In this document: in pieces, positions 34,154 through 41,478 of the stretch
How the letters are laid out: each line of letters begins with the position of its first letter
Position numbering within the stretch: the first letter of the stretch is position 1
Assembly (NCBI GenBank): GCA_016717205.1
Contig: JADKGC010000005.1
Location: 186,001 to 250,000 of the forward strand
DNA from: Candidatus Flexifilum breve
Lineage (GTDB): Bacteria; Chloroflexota; Anaerolineae; Aggregatilineales; Phototrophicaceae
Length of the DNA stretch: 64,000 nucleotides
Direction: 5' to 3'
The notes under the pieces: model-generated
Told to the model about the DNA's origin: nothing
The model's input: the letters and a program-made list of their open reading frames with translations, nothing else
The model's database searches: none
Program-made: the position numbers and the translations under genes

Positions 34154-35313
34154 TGGGCTATTCCTCGTAAAGTAGACTCTTCAAAAAGGCGCTTCAAATC
34201 AGCGATCACGGTCGTGGTGTCACCGCCGTACAAAAGATAGTTACGCACAACATCTCCGGCATGATCCTGAAAGTGCATATAGCCCCCGTAGCGTGGGCGA
34301 AGATACGCATTATCAAGTGTGGGCAGCGTGTTCAGAAAGTAATTATGCGTGCGGGCATTCACGGCAGGATCAAGCCATGCGCTGCGATGTCCGGGCTGTC
34401 CGCCATTCTCAACATAGAGCGTCTTCTGGATTTCGCCGGCAGCCGTGAATCGGGCGTAGTCAGTCGCGACTGCGCGGTGCTTGCTCGAAGCCGAAATCGC
34501 CAACCCTGTTCCGCCAAGCGTTGTGCTGCAATGTCCATGCCCGGCAATGGTCACCGTATCACCGAAGATGAGGAGCTTTTCGGCGTAACCTTGCCGTGAG
34601 TAGTTGGAATAGCCGTAGGCAAATGGGCAGTACGCGGCGCGATCTGTCGTGGCGAGCGTCTCGTAGACGCGAATAGGATTCCAATTGAAAATGTCAGGTG
34701 TGCAGAGCGATGCGAGTTCGCGCAGTTGTTCGAGCGCCCCCGCTGCCGTCGTATCGCTAACCGCCCATTCGTTTTCTACAAAGGGTGGTTCGTCCTGTGT
34801 GCAGCACAGCATATAGAAGTTCATCAGGGTATCAATCGGGATGCCCGGAAAGACCACCAACCCTTTGCGCGCGAGTGCCAGCAGGTCTTGCCACGTCTGC
34901 GGGACGGTTTCCCCCGCTTTTTCGAGCAAATCAGGTCGCCATGAGGCGACTGGCGTTGCCGCGTCGATCGCCAACGCGCACTGATACCCGCCAAAAACGT
35001 AGCTCTGGTGTGATTTGCCGACCGTGTTCGCCGCCTGATCCGCCAGAAATGTCGGCGGCAATACCTCACCTAAGTTAAGCAAGGCGCGGCTGCTGGCGGC
35101 AAACCCCGCCCACGGATGATCGATGACGAGCAGATCGTATTGCTCGGTCAACGTTTGAATCGGGTGATCGGCGAACGCTTGCAGGGAGCGTTTTTCCCAG
35201 ATGATCTCGACACCGGGGTTCAGCTCCGCGTAACGCTGCGAAGTAGCGACCAAAGGCACGAAGCCCCGGCTGTGATTCCAAGTGATCCCGCGCAGGACAG
35301 TGCTTTCGGACAT
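34150..35313 (-). CDS. Solute-binding-protein fold, no signal peptide
   Basis: 387 residues with the fold of type 2 extracellular solute-binding proteins of sugar ABC transporters (RGITWNHSRGFVPLVATSQR, ELNPGVEIIWEKRSLQAFAD, VPQTWQDLLALARKGLVVFP, LLIFGDTVTIAGHGHCSTTL). The N-terminus MSESTVLRGITWNHSRGFVP is not hydrophobic, so no export signal is visible and the protein is probably cytoplasmic. No upstream in-frame extension with a signal is seen. It starts the leftward operon and overlaps the CoA transferase gene. It may act as an intracellular ligand carrier or sensor, which is speculative. Confidence 0.8.
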   Translation of the reverse strand: MSESTVLRGITWNHSRGFVPLVATSQRYAELNPGVEIIWEKRSLQAFADHPIQTLTEQYDLLVIDHPWAGFAASSRALLNLGEVLPPTFLADQAANTVGKSHQSYVFGGYQCALAIDAATPVASWRPDLLEKAGETVPQTWQDLLALARKGLVVFPGIPIDTLMNFYMLCCTQDEPPFVENEWAVSDTTAAGALEQLRELASLCTPDIFNWNPIRVYETLATTDRAAYCPFAYGYSNYSRQGYAEKLLIFGDTVTIAGHGHCSTTLGGTGLAISASSKHRAVATDYARFTAAGEIQKTLYVENGGQPGHRSAWLDPAVNARTHNYFLNTLPTLDNAYLRPRYGGYMHFQDHAGDVVRNYLLYGGDTTTVIADLKRLFEESTLRGIAQ

Positions 35314-35389
35314 TCGCCAGACCTCCGCTGTGCTTTAAGAACGCATTCGACCATCTTGACAACAAGGTGACTCAGGTGTATTTATTGAT

Positions 35390-35402
35390 GAAACATCGTT
35401 TC
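35390..35402. promoter_or_regulatory. Palindrome in divergent promoter, IclR operator candidate
   Basis: GAAAC-ATC-GTTTC sits 18 bases before the GTG of the IclR gene and 77 bases from the start of the leftward operon. IclR-type dimers bind short palindromes in such gaps, often their own promoter. Confidence 0.45.
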
Positions 35403-35419
35403 GCTCATAAAATACTATC

Positions 35420-36217
35420 GTGGGAGTGAATCATTTGTCAATAGTTGAAGAAACGAAGTACCACGTTCCAGCACTTGAGAAGGGGCTCGATATTTTGGAG
35501 ACCTTATCCAAGTCTGTGGTGCCGTTGACGTTAAGCGATCTTGCACGTGATTTAGAACGAGGGCGCAACGAGCTATTCCGCATGTTGATCTGTCTGGAAG
35601 ATCGCGGCTACATCGTCAGGAATGAAAGCAATGATGCTTTCACCCTGTCACTCAAACTATTCCAACTGGCGCACCGCCATTCAACTGTGAAGCGTCTGCT
35701 TGCCCATGCCGTTCCCAAAATGGTGAAGCTGGCAGAAGAAATCCGCGAATGCTGTCACATTGCGGTGATTGATCAAGGCGCCCTGGTGGTATTAGAACAA
35801 GTCATGTCGCCGGAAATCTTCAATCTGGCCATCAAAATTGGCAGCCGTCAGTCGATTATTCACACCCCTTCGGGGCGACTGCTGCTCGCGTATATGCCCG
35901 TTCAACAGCGCGATGCTCTCCTCGCCGCCGATGCCCAATATCAGGCACTGACCACGGACGAAAAAGCTTACCTGCACAGCCAGATTCAGCAGGTACTAGA
36001 GATCGGCTATTCCTATTCGGAAGGCGAAAACTTTGTCGGCGGACGTTCGGTTTCCGTCCTGATTGGCAGTCCGGAAATCGGGGTGACTGCGTCCCTCGCC
36101 GTGCCAAGCCTCATGATTCCGGGCGCGAATAAACCGCTGGAGCCGATGCTGAACGCGATGCAAGTGTGTGCTGCCGAAATTACCCATTCGCTGGGGCTCG
36201 ATTTGCACGATCAGTAG
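35420..36217 (+). CDS. IclR family transcription regulator
   Basis: 265 residues from GTG at 35420. Residues about 12-75 form the winged helix (VPALEKGLDILETLSKSVVP, LTLSDLARDLERGRNELFRM, LICLEDRGYIVRN). Residues about 85-260 form the ligand domain (ECCHIAVIDQGALVVLEQVM, HTPSGRLLLAYMPVQQRDAL, GYSYSEGENFVGGRSVSVLI). IclR regulators respond to small acids and often control aromatic or sugar-acid breakdown. It faces the leftward operon and starts the rightward one, so it probably controls both. Confidence 0.9.
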   Translation: MGVNHLSIVEETKYHVPALEKGLDILETLSKSVVPLTLSDLARDLERGRNELFRMLICLEDRGYIVRNESNDAFTLSLKLFQLAHRHSTVKRLLAHAVPKMVKLAEEIRECCHIAVIDQGALVVLEQVMSPEIFNLAIKIGSRQSIIHTPSGRLLLAYMPVQQRDALLAADAQYQALTTDEKAYLHSQIQQVLEIGYSYSEGENFVGGRSVSVLIGSPEIGVTASLAVPSLMIPGANKPLEPMLNAMQVCAAEITHSLGLDLHDQ

Positions 36218-36253
36218 AACTTTTCGCCATCCCCACGTCAAGCGGAGACAACA

Positions 36254-36790
36254 ATGCCCGAGTCCACACCACCTGAATTGCACAGCCAGATCAAAGTGAA
36301 CGCCACTGAAGATTGGATGTTCGAGGACTTTGAGATCGGCGTAAAAGCCCGCTCGATCCGTCGCACCTTATCGGAGGGCGAATGTATGCTGTTTAACGCG
36401 ATGGTGCTTGATATGCACCCCTACGTCGCTGATGAACTGTTTGCGCAGCGCGAAGGATTATTTGGTCGGCGTCTGGTAGCCGGGGCAATGGTCTTCAGCG
36501 TCGGTCTTGGACTAATGGCGAACAATAACATCCATACCTTCAGCTACGGGTATGACAAGCTCCGCTTCATCAAGCCCGTTTTTATCGGCGATACCCTTTA
36601 CACAATTCGGACGCACCTCGCTAAACGCCCAAAGTACAAAGAAATGGGGCTTGTGACCGTCAGCTACGAAATCTTCAAAAACGATGGCGAGCTGGCGCTC
36701 TATGCCGAACACTTGCAGACGGTGAAATACCGTCATCCTGAATCAATTCAGACTGAACTAGACAAATCAAACGGGGAAGACTTACGATGA
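36254..36790 (+). CDS. MaoC-like hydratase, second copy
   Basis: 178 residues. The motif HPYVADELFAQREGLFGRRL and the strand YGYDKLRFIKPVFIGDTLYT match the hydratase at 31278-31748 (FGYDKVRFIKPVFIGDTLKI). The active-site Asp/His pair is less clear: the usual D-x-NP-x-H segment reads LDMHPYVADE. It may be a diverged or non-catalytic partner, or work as a heterodimer with the other protein. It ends with ATGA overlapping the dehydrogenase start. Confidence 0.83.
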   Translation: MPESTPPELHSQIKVNATEDWMFEDFEIGVKARSIRRTLSEGECMLFNAMVLDMHPYVADELFAQREGLFGRRLVAGAMVFSVGLGLMANNNIHTFSYGYDKLRFIKPVFIGDTLYTIRTHLAKRPKYKEMGLVTVSYEIFKNDGELALYAEHLQTVKYRHPESIQTELDKSNGEDLR

Positions 36791-37809
36791 CCAAAGCCGC
36801 ATTTTACGAGGGCAACCAGCAGTTCAGCTTTGGAGCAGGCAGCGTCGTTGCGCCGAAAGCTGGCGAAGTACAAATTCGCGTCGCTTATGGCGGCATCTGC
36901 GGGACTGATTTGCACATCTATCACGGCAATATGGATCGGCGTGTCACCAAGCCTCAGGTTATCGGTCACGAGATCTCCGGGGTGATTTCCGCGCTGGGCG
37001 ATGGCGTTGAGGGGTTCGAGATTGGCGATCCAGTGACCGTGATGCCGCTGGATACCGACCGCTGTCTGGAACGTGATGCCGAGTACAGCCATATCTGCGA
37101 ACATCTCAAGTTCATGGGCATCGATTCACCCGGCGGCTTCCAGAGTTTTTGGACGGTGCCAGCCTACACACTGCACCGCCTACCACCAACACTTCCATTG
37201 AAATATGGCGCACTTATAGAACCGCTTGCCGTCGCTTGTCATGACGTGCGCTTGGGGCAGGTCAAAGCCGATGATATGGTCGTCGTGCTGGGGGGCGGAC
37301 CGATTGGAACTTTAGTCGCTATGGTCGCGCAATCCATCGGAAGCCGGGTGATCGTTTCGGAAATCAATCCGTATCGCGTCGAATTTATACGTTCGCTGGG
37401 GATGGATGCGGTTAACCCACGCGAAACGGATTTACCCGCTTATGTACTAGACAAGACCAATGGTCGCGGTGCGGATGTGGTCTTTGAGGTCACGGGCAGC
37501 GCCGCCGGTGCCGAAATGATGACAAAACTCCCCCGTATTCGTGGGCGAATCGTCATTGTTGGCATTGCCAACGCGCCTGCACCCGTCGATCTTTTCCGCT
37601 TCTTCTGGCGCGAATTGAGTTTGCAGGGCGCACGGGTCTATGAACATCAGGATTTTGACCATGCCATCGAACTCGCCGCATCCGGAAAACTGGCGCTCGA
37701 TCGCATTATTACTCAGGTTCGCCCCATCGAAGAATTGCAGGTGGCACTCCAAGTACTTGAAGCGGGCGGCGAGGTGATGAAAATCTTGATTGAGGTTGAC
37801 CCATCATGA
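36787..37809 (+). CDS. Zinc-type medium-chain dehydrogenase
   Basis: 340 residues. The catalytic-zinc motif is GGICGTDLHIYHGNM with Cys, then GHEISGVISALGDGVEGFEI with His and Glu. The nucleotide fold is VVVLGGGPIGTLVAMVAQSI with the acidic EINPYR (NAD-type). The structural-zinc lobe is reduced: only CLERDAEYSHIC remains where four Cys are usual, so the second zinc is probably absent. It resembles threonine, sorbitol and other polyol dehydrogenases. It is the third gene of the rightward operon, overlapping both neighbours by four bases. Confidence 0.88.
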   Translation: MTKAAFYEGNQQFSFGAGSVVAPKAGEVQIRVAYGGICGTDLHIYHGNMDRRVTKPQVIGHEISGVISALGDGVEGFEIGDPVTVMPLDTDRCLERDAEYSHICEHLKFMGIDSPGGFQSFWTVPAYTLHRLPPTLPLKYGALIEPLAVACHDVRLGQVKADDMVVVLGGGPIGTLVAMVAQSIGSRVIVSEINPYRVEFIRSLGMDAVNPRETDLPAYVLDKTNGRGADVVFEVTGSAAGAEMMTKLPRIRGRIVIVGIANAPAPVDLFRFFWRELSLQGARVYEHQDFDHAIELAASGKLALDRIITQVRPIEELQVALQVLEAGGEVMKILIEVDPS

Positions 37810-38579
37810 CAATTGCCCTCAATCTCTTCCGGTTGGATGGAAAAACCGCACTGGTGACCGGTGCGCGGCGGGGCATGGGACGTGCGATGGCAGTCGCGCT
37901 TGCCGAAGCAGGTGCCGATGTCATCGGTGTCAGCACATCGCTGGAACACAGCGGCAGCGCCGTAGAAGCCGATGTTCGTGCAGCAGGGCGCAGGTTTAGC
38001 GGCTATGCGTGTGACTTTGCGGATCGATCCGCGCTATATACTTTTGTCGAGCAGGTTAAAGCGGATTTTCCTGTGATTGATATTCTGGTCAATAACGCTG
38101 GAACAATTCTGCGGAAGCCCGCCGTTGAGCACCCTGATGAATACTGGGACAAAGTCCTCGAGGTTAACCTGAATGCCCAGTTCATTCTCAGCCGCGAAAT
38201 CGGCAAAGGTATGATCGAGCGAGGGGGTGGCAAGATCATCTTTATTGCTTCGCTGCTCACCTTTCAAGGGGGTATCAACGTCCCCGGTTATGCGGCGAGC
38301 AAAGGGGGCATTGGTCAGCTCACGAAAGAACTTGCCAACGAATGGGCTTCTAAAAACGTACAGGTGAATGCAATTGCGCCCGGATATATCAATACAGACA
38401 ACACGGAAGCCCTCCGCAACGACCCGGTACGATCCAAGTCGATACTGGAGAGGATTCCAGCGGGACGCTGGGGAGAGCCAAGCGATTTTAAAGGTCCTGT
38501 TGTGTTTTTGGCTTCCAAGGCATCAGATTACGTCACCGGGACGATCTTGACTGTTGACGGCGGCTGGATGGGACGTTGA
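37806..38579 (+). CDS. KduD-like short-chain dehydrogenase
   Basis: 257 residues. It has the SDR pattern TGARRGMGRAMAVALAEAGA, NNAGTILRKPAVEHPDEYWD, FIASLLTFQGGINVPGYAAS with Ser, Tyr and the following Lys, and VTGTILTVDGGWMGR. NNAGTILR-PA and the overall length are close to 2-deoxy-D-gluconate 3-dehydrogenase (KduD) and related ketodeoxy-sugar-acid enzymes. A role after the fuconate-type dehydratase, oxidising the 2-keto-3-deoxy acid, is consistent with known L-fucose and L-rhamnose oxidative routes, but not proven here. Confidence 0.85.
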   Translation: MTIALNLFRLDGKTALVTGARRGMGRAMAVALAEAGADVIGVSTSLEHSGSAVEADVRAAGRRFSGYACDFADRSALYTFVEQVKADFPVIDILVNNAGTILRKPAVEHPDEYWDKVLEVNLNAQFILSREIGKGMIERGGGKIIFIASLLTFQGGINVPGYAASKGGIGQLTKELANEWASKNVQVNAIAPGYINTDNTEALRNDPVRSKSILERIPAGRWGEPSDFKGPVVFLASKASDYVTGTILTVDGGWMGR

Positions 38580-38647
38580 AAGCAGCTTTGCTGTATGAAA
38601 CCTCTCGCTCAATTACGAAATGAAAAATGATGGCGAAACATAGAATG

Positions 38648-38680
38648 ATCGAAGCCCGACACGGGGGCTTCGATTATTCT
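38648..38680 (+). terminator. Terminator-like hairpin after the sugar-acid operon
   Basis: ATCGAAGCCC and GGGCTTCGAT form a 10-bp stem with a 7-base loop, followed by a short TATTCT. It is 70 bases after the operon end. Bases 38681-38788 show no gene. Confidence 0.6.
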
Positions 38681-38788
38681 GACAGCAATGAGGCTGAACG
38701 ACCGACGCAGCTTGAAGGTAATGGGAGTACCTTCCACATGAAAGAACAGAGTGAGTCGTACAATCTCCGCTTTCCCGATAGGACTTAT

Positions 38789-39166
38789 TCAAACACCTAT
38801 TCCCCATTCATTGATGGTCTCGAAGCTGAGCCGCTTGACTCCACCTTGCCGTCCGACGACTTTGACCACCTGAGTGGCGCTTTTCAACGGTGCTAATGCC
38901 GCCTCCGAGTAGGCGCGGTACTGTCCCACCGTGAATTGAAAGAAATCACTGTGCATCGCTCCGCGCCACTGCCCCATCACCGGCGTATCGTCCGGGAACG
39001 CAAGCAGGTCGCGGGACTGATCGAGCAAGCGGACCTGTACGGCATCCTCGGTCGCGATGAACACGAGTAGCGGCGTATGATTGAGCCGTTCCGCTGTGAA
39101 CACATCGCTCAGTTTGAAAAAGTCGTCTACATCCTTGCGTCCTGCGGTCACGATCTGAATTGTCAT
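38789..39166 (-). CDS. Unknown 125-residue protein of the replication module
   Basis: Not recognised. It starts MTIQIVTAGRKDVDDFFKLS and is mostly soluble, with segments TPLLVFIATEDAVQVRLLDQ and FFQFTVGQYRAYSEAALAPL. Its start overlaps the stop of the ParB-primase fusion as ATGA, so the two are coupled. A truncated copy follows the primase tail in the left module copy (12929-13042), so it is a standing member of this module. A nucleic-acid-related accessory role is possible only by association. Confidence 0.7.
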   Translation of the reverse strand: MTIQIVTAGRKDVDDFFKLSDVFTAERLNHTPLLVFIATEDAVQVRLLDQSRDLLAFPDDTPVMGQWRGAMHSDFFQFTVGQYRAYSEAALAPLKSATQVVKVVGRQGGVKRLSFETINEWGIGV

Positions 39167-39885
39167 AATGACACTCCTTCATTGATTACGGTTTGCAGCC
39201 ATTCTTTAACCACGTTTTCGCCTGCTTGCTGATAGAAATCGCTCAGGTCTTTGCCGCTCGGCACCTGCACGCACCTGACTGCACCGGAGAGCGCCGCCAA
39301 CTGTGCCGCTGCCCCTGCCCCCGCTGCATCCGCATCCATGCAGGCGATCACACGCGGCACACTGAGCAGCGTTCCGTACCAACGGCGGTCGATGCGGGCA
39401 TGGCTGGCACTGCCAATGGCCGCCGCTCGCGCGAAGTCACCGCCAACCTGCCAGGCAATCAGCGCGTCGAACTCGCCTTCGGTGATGATGAGCGGCGTTC
39501 GCGGCAGAATGCGATCTGCCATGTACAGGCAGCCGCGAATGTTGCCGCCGCTCACCTGCTGGTAACGCTGTTCGCCCGTTGCGCGGCGAACCTTGATCCC
39601 CCAAACGGTATCGTCAACGATCCAAGGAATGACGATGCCGCACGGTACATTCAAGCCCTCGATCTCCCGCCACGCCGTCGGCGTCACATGATTGTTGTGG
39701 AAACGCAGATGGATGCTCTCCGGCAGCACGCGGCGTGGCTGCACTGGGTCGGGACGCACCATCTCCAACAGCAGGCGTTCGACGCGGATGCTGTTGTCTC
39801 GGAGTGCGCTCTGCCCATCGCCCATCAGATCAGTGGTCACCGATGCTAACAACTCATCAATCCGGTTGGTCGATCCCTTCGCCAT
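39163..39885 (-). CDS. ParB N-terminus fused in frame to TOPRIM primase
   Basis: 240 residues from the ATG at 39885 that overlaps the parA stop. Residues 1-70 are nearly identical to the start of ParB at 16141-17334, up to NNHVTPT. From there the sequence is the second half of a CHC2/TOPRIM primase: AWREIEGLNVPCGIVIPWIV, LIITEGEFDALIAWQ (TOPRIM Glu) and VIACMDADAAGAGAAAQLAA (DxD). The zinc-finger half of the primase and the DNA-binding parts of ParB are missing. A deletion from inside parB through the helicase to the middle of the primase explains it. The frame stays open, so a hybrid protein may be made. Confidence 0.82.
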   Translation of the reverse strand: MAKGSTNRIDELLASVTTDLMGDGQSALRDNSIRVERLLLEMVRPDPVQPRRVLPESIHLRFHNNHVTPTAWREIEGLNVPCGIVIPWIVDDTVWGIKVRRATGEQRYQQVSGGNIRGCLYMADRILPRTPLIITEGEFDALIAWQVGGDFARAAAIGSASHARIDRRWYGTLLSVPRVIACMDADAAGAGAAAQLAALSGAVRCVQVPSGKDLSDFYQQAGENVVKEWLQTVINEGVSL

Positions 39886-40715
39886 CACGCACCACCCTTC
39901 GTCATGTAGCGCACCAGCGAGCCAACCACTTGGATGTATGCGCGGCTGGCGGACGAACGCGGATTGTAGGTGAAGAGACTCTGGTGGTTATGATGAGCGT
40001 AGGACACCGCTTCGTTGACGGGGATCACGCCGAGCACGAGCTTGCCGAGCACCGGATGCGCGTTGATCTCGGATAGCAAGTGATTGTGGCAGCGCACCCG
40101 GGTATCCATCTTGGTAACCAGAAGACCACTCACGCGCAAGTTCGGATGCCGCCACCCGTCGCGGATGTCGTTGACCTTCTGGATGACACTGGTCAACCCG
40201 ACCGTTTCCAGATACCGCGGTTCGACCGGCACAATCGCGTTCGTTGCCGCCAGTAGCCCCATCTCCGTCAGTAAGGAGAAAGAAGGACGCGTGTCGATCA
40301 CAACCGCCGCATACTGTCCTGCGATCTTGCTCAACGGATCCGCGAGACGATACTGCGCACCCGCTACCCCAGTCAGCTCCCGCTCTGCGCCTTCCAACAT
40401 CGGCGATGCCGGCAGAACATGCAGGTCCTCATCCCACTGGCTCTGAACAATGCAGTTCATAAACGTCTGCGGCGCATTCTGGCGGTCGGCCATCAGGACA
40501 CTATACAGGCTGTCACCCGCCCCGTAGTCCTTGCGGCCGGTGGTGACCAACGATGCATGTCCTTGCGAGTCGGTATCGATCAGCAGCACGCGGCAGTTGG
40601 ACGCATGGGCGCGCTTCAGTACCTGGGTGATACCCAGCGCGATGTTGGTGGCCGACGTGCTTTTACCCACTCCCCCTTTGTGATTGGTAAACACGAAACT
40701 GCAAGTCATTGCCAT
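39885..40715 (-). CDS. ParA-like partition ATPase, second copy
   Basis: 276 residues. It has the same motifs as the copy at 17334-18164 (KGGVGKSTSATNIALG, LLIDTDSQGHASLV, VVIDTRPSFSLLTE), with about 15 amino-acid differences by eye, none in the ATP-binding motifs. It is intact although its ParB partner is fused and truncated. It could still interact with the ParB from the left copy, because the parA-contacting N-terminal region of ParB is conserved in both. Confidence 0.9.
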   Translation of the reverse strand: MAMTCSFVFTNHKGGVGKSTSATNIALGITQVLKRAHASNCRVLLIDTDSQGHASLVTTGRKDYGAGDSLYSVLMADRQNAPQTFMNCIVQSQWDEDLHVLPASPMLEGAERELTGVAGAQYRLADPLSKIAGQYAAVVIDTRPSFSLLTEMGLLAATNAIVPVEPRYLETVGLTSVIQKVNDIRDGWRHPNLRVSGLLVTKMDTRVRCHNHLLSEINAHPVLGKLVLGVIPVNEAVSYAHHNHQSLFTYNPRSSASRAYIQVVGSLVRYMTKGGA

Positions 40716-41005
40716 TTCCCTTCTTCAGTAACCCAACAAGCTGACGATTTCGCTGGGGCTGGCAAAGACTACGCGGAGGTGTGGTACAGTGAGTCCGGAA
40801 GTCTTGCTGGCACGGGCAGCGAGCTTCAAGGGGCGGGGAGAGGGTTCAGCTCTCCCCGGCACCCGCAAAAGCCAACGTTCACTGATGGGTTGCTGTCAGT
40901 TGCGTGAGTTGTTCACGCTGAGGAAACTCAATGCGATGGGTAAATTCGAGGGTTTCTCGGCTATCAGTGGGTTCGACTTGGCTCCAGTTCCCCCAGCTCA
41001 CGGGG

Positions 41006-41042
41006 AAAAAGGCTTTCTGAAAGTTTCAGAAAGCCCTTTTTT
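41006..41042. terminator. Terminator palindrome, second copy
   Basis: CTTTCTGAAA and TTTCAGAAAG around one base, with flanking A5 and T6. It is the counterpart of 18452-18488 with one base lost in the left arm and compensating changes in the stem. Confidence 0.7.
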
Positions 41043-41191
41043 CTCTTAAGCGATGTTCGATTTCAAGTCTCCTGTTTATTGACTTGACCGCAAACTTTTG
41101 CTTTAGACTAAAGGTAGATTGACGGAAAGAACGTTCGAGTCCTGGTTTTTGAGCCTACTTAGTTGGATGTGACTCGAACATTGTTCAGTGT

Positions 41192-41222
41192 AAACGCCGG
41201 GATATATCTCGGCGTTTTTTGT
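41192..41222 (+). terminator. Rho-independent terminator
   Basis: AAACGCCG and CGGCGTTT around a 10-base loop that itself contains GATATATC, followed by TTTT. It closes the right module copy. Confidence 0.65.
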
Positions 41223-41478
41223 TGTGTGTCGCCCACGGCCAGCGGGATGGCTAGTCCTCAATCCCAAGCTGGTCAATCTGCTCATCGAACTGATCGACGA
41301 TGTGCTTCTGGACGCCCACAGTTTTCGCGACGGAAATGATCGATGTTAAGATTAATTTCGAAATCGAACCGAGCTTACTGTGGTCTGCTCAATGCTTTCC
41401 AGCCCCGCCCATGCGGATTTCGAGTACACTCAAGAGAGAACTTATGCAAACTTTGGCAGTTGATCTGCCATAAAGGGC
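41223..41478. other. Gap before the ATPase operon
   Basis: No gene is supported. On the minus strand, 41251-41388 is a 45-codon open stretch without a start, ending VQKHIVDQFDEQIDQLGIED. It may be the tail of a lost gene but was not recognised. The promoter of the pentapeptide-ATPase operon should lie in the right part. Confidence 0.4.

Larger units (their letters stand above)
39885..41143. repeat. Long direct repeat, right copy (parA and upstream region)
   Basis: Partner of 17334-18590 in the same orientation. The block just upstream of parA and the block with the terminator palindrome up to the words ACGTTCGAGTCC are conserved, with a diverged middle at about 40873-40990. Confidence 0.75.
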
